Assembly (NCBI GenBank): GCA_023391875.1
Contig: JAEWAB010000004.1
Coordinates: 496,001 to 560,000 of the forward strand
From: Bacillota bacterium
GTDB lineage: Bacteria; Bacillota; Clostridia; Oscillospirales; Ruminococcaceae
DNA length: 64,000 nucleotides
Reading direction: 5' to 3'
A program made the position numbers and the translations under genes. Of the stretch, positions 60,423 through 64,000 are shown piece after piece. Below the pieces are notes generated by a model, which saw nothing but the letters and a program-made list of their open reading frames with translations, was not told where the DNA came from and did no database searches. Position 1 is the stretch's first letter. Every line of letters starts with the position of its first letter.

Positions 60423-61791
60423 GGCTGAGGCCGCCACTAAAAAATATAAGATGCTCGTCCCCGGCGGGCATGTGCTGGTGTGTGTTTCGGGCGGCGCCGA
60501 TTCCATGGCGCTGCTGCATTTTTTATATTCGGTAAGGCAGAAGTACGGCATTTCGCTTTCGGTATGCCATGTAAACCACGGCATTCGCGGAGAGGAGGCG
60601 CTGCGCGACCAGCACTTTGTGGAGGAAGCGTGCAGCCGTCTGAGCGTTCCCTGTAAGGTGGTTACTTACAATGTACCGTCGCTTGCCAAGGAGCGCGGCC
60701 TTTCGCTGGAAGCCTGCGGGCGCGAGGTGCGGTACGAGGCGTTTGAACGCATTGCGCGTGAAAATAATGCAAAAATCGCCACCGCGCACACCCTCTCCGA
60801 CAGTATTGAGACCATGCTGTTAAACCTTGCGCGCGGCACGGGGCTAAAGGGGCTGTGCGGCATCCCACCGGTGAGGGGCGATATCATCCGCCCGCTCATT
60901 GAGGTAACGCGCGAAGAGGTGGAACAATACTGCCGCGAAAACGATATTCGTTTTATTACCGACAGCAGCAATCTTACCCGTGAGTACACGCGCAACCGTA
61001 TTCGTATGGATGTGATTCCCGCTTTGAGGCAGGCAAACCCTGCTTTTGAGCAGGCCGTAAGCCGCGCGATGCGCTCTTTGCGCGAGGATGAGGATTATCT
61101 GGCCGCGCAGGTGCAAAAAGCGCTTGACGAAAGCGAAGAAAACGGTTGCTTTCGTATAGAGGTTTTGCGGGTACTTCCCGCCGCCATACTAAACCGCGCA
61201 GTTTTGACAATACTAAAACGATACCACATCGAGCCGCAAAGCGACCGTGTGGAGGCGCTTACGAAGATGCTTCTGCAAGGCTCGGGCTGCATTACGCTTA
61301 CCACCGACACCTATGCGCGGGTACAAAACGGCCTTTTGTCGGTTTTTACAGGTGAAACGACCATCAGCCCTGATTATAACGTTCCCTTTAAGCCTGGCGA
61401 GCTGCCGCTCTATGAAGGAGTAAAAGCTTCGGTAACCGTTTTGTCCATAAACGAATACGACGAAATGATTTATTCAAAAAAAATTCACCCAAAGCTATTA
61501 AAAAAATGTTTGGATTATGATAATATAATAGGAACGGCTATCTTTCGGCCTAAAAACGAGGGCGACCGCATTACGCTTTCTGCCCGCGGCTGCACCAAAA
61601 CCTTAAAAAAGCTCTTTAACGAGGCAAAGATTCCGCCGCCAAAGCGCGCGCTTGTGCCCGTTTTGGCCGATGAAGCGGGTGTAATTTGGGCAGAGGGCTT
61701 TGGCTGTGACCGCCGCTGTGAGGTTACCCAAAACACGAAAAACGTCGCCGTTATAGACATCATCCGCGTACCGATAGACAAAACTGTATGA
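60412..61791 (+). CDS. tilS: tRNA(Ile)-lysidine synthetase
   Basis: Modifies C34 of tRNA-Ile(CAU) with lysine and ATP. 459 residues from ATG 60412, overlapping the end of dnaB. PP-loop VSGGADSMALLHF, then VCHVNHGIRGEEA, TAHTLSDSIETML and the C-terminal substrate domain. A longer frame to 60214 is dnaB shadow. Confidence 0.95.
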   Translation: MKDKAEAATKKYKMLVPGGHVLVCVSGGADSMALLHFLYSVRQKYGISLSVCHVNHGIRGEEALRDQHFVEEACSRLSVPCKVVTYNVPSLAKERGLSLEACGREVRYEAFERIARENNAKIATAHTLSDSIETMLLNLARGTGLKGLCGIPPVRGDIIRPLIEVTREEVEQYCRENDIRFITDSSNLTREYTRNRIRMDVIPALRQANPAFEQAVSRAMRSLREDEDYLAAQVQKALDESEENGCFRIEVLRVLPAAILNRAVLTILKRYHIEPQSDRVEALTKMLLQGSGCITLTTDTYARVQNGLLSVFTGETTISPDYNVPFKPGELPLYEGVKASVTVLSINEYDEMIYSKKIHPKLLKKCLDYDNIIGTAIFRPKNEGDRITLSARGCTKTLKKLFNEAKIPPPKRALVPVLADEAGVIWAEGFGCDRRCEVTQNTKNVAVIDIIRVPIDKTV

Positions 61792-61806
61792 TATTCGGAG
61801 GAAAGT

Positions 61807-62346
61807 ATGGAGCAAGACATTCTAAAGGTGCTTATATCCGAGCAGGAACTAGAGGCGAAGGTGGCCGAGCTCGGTAAGCGTATCAGTGAGGACTACAGGG
61901 GTAAAAACCTGCTGATGATAAGTATTTTAAAGGGTTCCGTGGTATTTATGGCCGACCTTATGCGCGCGATCGATATCCACGCCCGCATCGATTTTATGTC
62001 GGTATCGAGCTACGGTGCTGGCACCAAAACCAGCGGTGTGGTGAAGATTGTGAAGGATCTCGACATCCCGCTCGCGGGGTACGACCTGCTGATTGTAGAG
62101 GATATCCTCGACAGCGGCCTGACGCTTGCCTATATATCCGAGCTGCTGCACTCGCGCAATCCCAAGAGCATTCGCATCTGCACGCTACTCGATAAGCCCG
62201 AGCGCCGAAAGGCGGATGTACACGCCGATTATTTCGGCTTTGAGGTGCCCGACGAGTTTGTGGTGGGCTACGGCTTGGATTACGATGAAAAATACCGCAA
62301 CCTTCCTTACGTAGGGGTATTAAAGCCGGAAGTGTATAACGCATAA
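61807..62346 (+). CDS. hpt: Hypoxanthine phosphoribosyltransferase
   Basis: Purine salvage: hypoxanthine/guanine plus PRPP to nucleotide. 179 residues with ILKGSVVFMADLMRAI, the PRPP loop LIVEDILDSGLTLAY and YGLDYDEKYRNLPYVG. The tilS-hpt-ftsH order is standard in Firmicutes. ATG after GGAGGAAAG. Confidence 0.96.
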   Translation: MEQDILKVLISEQELEAKVAELGKRISEDYRGKNLLMISILKGSVVFMADLMRAIDIHARIDFMSVSSYGAGTKTSGVVKIVKDLDIPLAGYDLLIVEDILDSGLTLAYISELLHSRNPKSIRICTLLDKPERRKADVHADYFGFEVPDEFVVGYGLDYDEKYRNLPYVGVLKPEVYNA

Positions 62347-62394
62347 ATCCGTTGCTCTTAGCCTTTTTACACTTCATCTGTAGGAGTGATAAAG

Positions 62395-62742
62395 TTGGGT
62401 AACAAAAAAACGATATTAATAGTAACTGGATGTATACTGGCATCTGCCTTGCTGTTTATTGCTTCGTTTTCTTTTGCCGCTTGGCTTAACCAAAAGAACG
62501 CTCCTACCTACAATGAAATTCTGCAGTACTTCTATCAAAACAAGGTTGATAAGTATGCGCTGGATTTAGGAAGAGGGAAGCTAAGCTTACAGCTTAAAGG
62601 CGAGGATCAAGAGGGCAAAACGGTATCCTGTACCCTGCCGGATGTCAACCGCTTTTTAGAGGATACGATGTCTTTCGTTAGGGATCATAACATAAACTAC
62701 CCGCAAGACCCGATTGAGGTTGATTACGTGGCGATAAGATAA
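62395..62742 (+). CDS. Stand-alone paralogue of the FtsH N-terminal (external) domain
   Basis: 115 residues from TTG 62395. One membrane helix (about residues 6-30), then a domain that aligns with the external domain of the FtsH encoded just downstream: YNEILQYFYQNKVDKYALDL against YYEIVQYFYENKVQEYRLDL (14 of 20 identical) and VNRFLEDTMSFVR against VNLFLEDTMDYVR. It ends before a second helix and has no ATPase or protease part. Both genes start TTG-GG after AGGAGTG. Probably a local duplication; it could join FtsH in the membrane. GTG 62386 is a possible alternative start. Confidence 0.75.
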   Translation: MGNKKTILIVTGCILASALLFIASFSFAAWLNQKNAPTYNEILQYFYQNKVDKYALDLGRGKLSLQLKGEDQEGKTVSCTLPDVNRFLEDTMSFVRDHNINYPQDPIEVDYVAIR

Positions 62743-62797
62743 AAGCCGATTCGTTTTATATCAGTAAAATTAAACATTGCAGCTAGGAGTGGTGAAT

Positions 62798-64000
62798 TTG
62801 GGAAATAGCAAAAAGATAAAACAGATTGCCGGATATGCGCTGGTACTGGTGCTGCTACTATCCGTTATTTATGTTTTGTTTAACATGCAAGCCCCCAGAG
62901 TGGAAACAAAATATTACGAGATCGTTCAGTATTTCTATGAGAATAAGGTGCAGGAGTACAGGCTGGACCTTGGCAGCGGCGCCCTTGAGATGAAGGTGGC
63001 GGGCAAAACCGATGCCATCTATTATCAGGTGCCCAACGTAAACCTCTTTTTAGAGGATACGATGGATTACGTCCGGGAGTACAACAAGGCGCACCCGGAG
63101 GCTCCGATTAAAAACGACTATAAAAAGGTTGATGAGATTCCCGGCTGGGTGTCCATCCTTCCGTCTATCCTGCTGATTGTCGTGATGATTGCCTTCTGGG
63201 TTTACATGATGCGCGGCGCGGCGGGCGGCGGCAAGATGAACAACTTTGCCAAGGCAAAGGTAAAGCATCAGTCCGACAGCAAAAAGACCACCTTTGACGA
63301 TGTGGCGGGTGCCGACGAAGAGAAGGAAGAACTCAAAGAGATTGTAGAGTTCTTAAAAAGCCCGCAGAAGTATAACGACATCGGCGCGCGCATCCCCAAG
63401 GGCGTGCTGCTGATGGGCCCTCCCGGAACCGGTAAAACCCTGATTGCCAGAGCCGTTGCGGGCGAGGCGGGCGTACCGTTCTTCTCGATCTCCGGCTCCG
63501 ACTTTGTAGAGATGTTTGTCGGCGTGGGCGCTTCGCGTGTAAGAGATCTGTTCGAGCAGGCGAAGAAGGAAGCCCCCAGCATCGTATTTATCGATGAAAT
63601 CGATGCGGTAGGCCGTCACCGCGGCGCGGGTCTCGGCGGCGGGCACGACGAGCGCGAGCAGACCTTAAACCAGTTGCTTGTGGAGATGGACGGCTTCGGC
63701 GCCAACTCCGGCGTTATCGTTATTGCCGCGACCAACCGTTACGATATCCTCGACCCGGCGCTGCTGCGCCCCGGGCGTTTTGACCGACGCATAGTGGTGA
63801 ACACCCCCGACGTAAAGGGCAGGGAAGAGATTTTAAAGGTGCATACGCGCAACAAGCCGCTGGCGCCCGACGTGAACCTTTCGGTGATTGCGAAAACCAC
63901 CGCGGGCTTTACGGGTGCCGACCTTGAAAACCTCTGCAACGAGGCGGCCTTGCTTGCCGCGCGCAGAGGCAAACGCGCCATTACCATGTTTGAGATCGAG
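62798..64000 (+). CDS. ftsH: ATP-dependent zinc metalloprotease FtsH, 3' end cut by the window
   Basis: Membrane AAA+ protease that degrades membrane and regulatory proteins. 401 residues are visible from TTG 62798. First helix (8-26), external domain (30-105), second helix (about 112-132), then AAA+ with Walker A GPPGTGKT, Walker B IVFIDEIDA and second region of homology LRPGRFDRR. The HEXXH protease motif lies beyond the window. Confidence 0.95.
   Translation, partial: MGNSKKIKQIAGYALVLVLLLSVIYVLFNMQAPRVETKYYEIVQYFYENKVQEYRLDLGSGALEMKVAGKTDAIYYQVPNVNLFLEDTMDYVREYNKAHPEAPIKNDYKKVDEIPGWVSILPSILLIVVMIAFWVYMMRGAAGGGKMNNFAKAKVKHQSDSKKTTFDDVAGADEEKEELKEIVEFLKSPQKYNDIGARIPKGVLLMGPPGTGKTLIARAVAGEAGVPFFSISGSDFVEMFVGVGASRVRDLFEQAKKEAPSIVFIDEIDAVGRHRGAGLGGGHDEREQTLNQLLVEMDGFGANSGVIVIAATNRYDILDPALLRPGRFDRRIVVNTPDVKGREEILKVHTRNKPLAPDVNLSVIAKTTAGFTGADLENLCNEAALLAARRGKRAITMFEIE

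Noticed and set aside
1..64000. CRISPR array, prophage or IS transposase
   Set aside because: No regular direct-repeat array and no transposase, integrase or phage structural genes were seen.

Overview
The window is a gene-dense, moderately GC-rich bacterial chromosome segment. It looks like a spore-forming, anaerobic member of the Clostridia, perhaps an Oscillospiraceae-like lineage; I do not assign a genus. The reasons are three sporulation genes (an uninterrupted sigK, spoIIR and a sigH-like sigma factor), a CD1871A-type redox cluster, a PPi-type phosphofructokinase, a DnaD/DnaI-type helicase-loading pair, RNase J and GdpP. TTG and GTG starts after good ribosome binding sites are common. 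No phage, IS transposase or CRISPR array was seen.

Layout. 1-1.5 kb: end of a zinc-type ABC importer (znuCB). 1.6-5 kb: sigK, a TetR/CPBP-protease pair with a clear operator, and an XRE regulator. 5-7.1 kb: a membrane redox cluster (4Fe-4S membrane protein, CD1871A CXXC peptide, TlpA-like lipoprotein with a C10 tract in its coding strand). 7.3-10.4 kb: MATE exporter behind a structured leader, sigH-like factor, a degenerate tRNA-like sequence, small zinc-ribbon and DUF378 proteins. 10.5-14.8 kb: spoIIR, ispE, an aminotransferase with its Lrp regulator, and a PHP phosphatase. 15-19 kb: ACT/UPF0210 pair, CPBP protease, membrane protein and hydrolase. 19-22.9 kb: GNAT, iscU/nifS, rnhA and an unknown membrane-anchored protein. 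23-26.4 kb: ZIP transporter, DnaI-like and DnaD-like replication proteins, tRNA-Gly. 26.5-32.7 kb: AIM24 protein, LytTR two-component pair, acetyl esterase, lipoprotein, PPi-phosphofructokinase. 33-37 kb: an NMT1/SsuA-type ABC importer behind a multi-helix leader, then an iron alcohol dehydrogenase. 37.3-43 kb: PHP protein, TSCPD protein, rpsF-ssb-rpsR, galU, isochorismatase-like hydrolase, RING/DUF2628 membrane protein.

43-47.6 kb is a more AT-rich block: an M28 membrane peptidase and a padR-DUF1700-DUF4097 operon. Both promoters carry the same palindrome between and over the -35 and -10 boxes, so PadR probably controls both. 47.7-53.5 kb: prfB without a programmed frameshift, azlCD, GyrI-like and NUDIX proteins, and a sugar nucleotidyltransferase fused to a degenerate phosphomutase domain. 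53.6-53.9 kb: a probable structured noncoding RNA with its own promoter. 54.2-64 kb: rnj, gdpP, rplI, dnaB, tilS, hpt, a small paralogue of the FtsH external domain, and ftsH running off the end.

The observations most worth following up are a roughly 100-bp repeat family with imperfect terminal inverted repeats (three copies), the stand-alone FtsH external-domain paralogue, two structured leaders with no recognised riboswitch class, the rod-like RNA upstream of rnj, and the PadR palindrome regulon.
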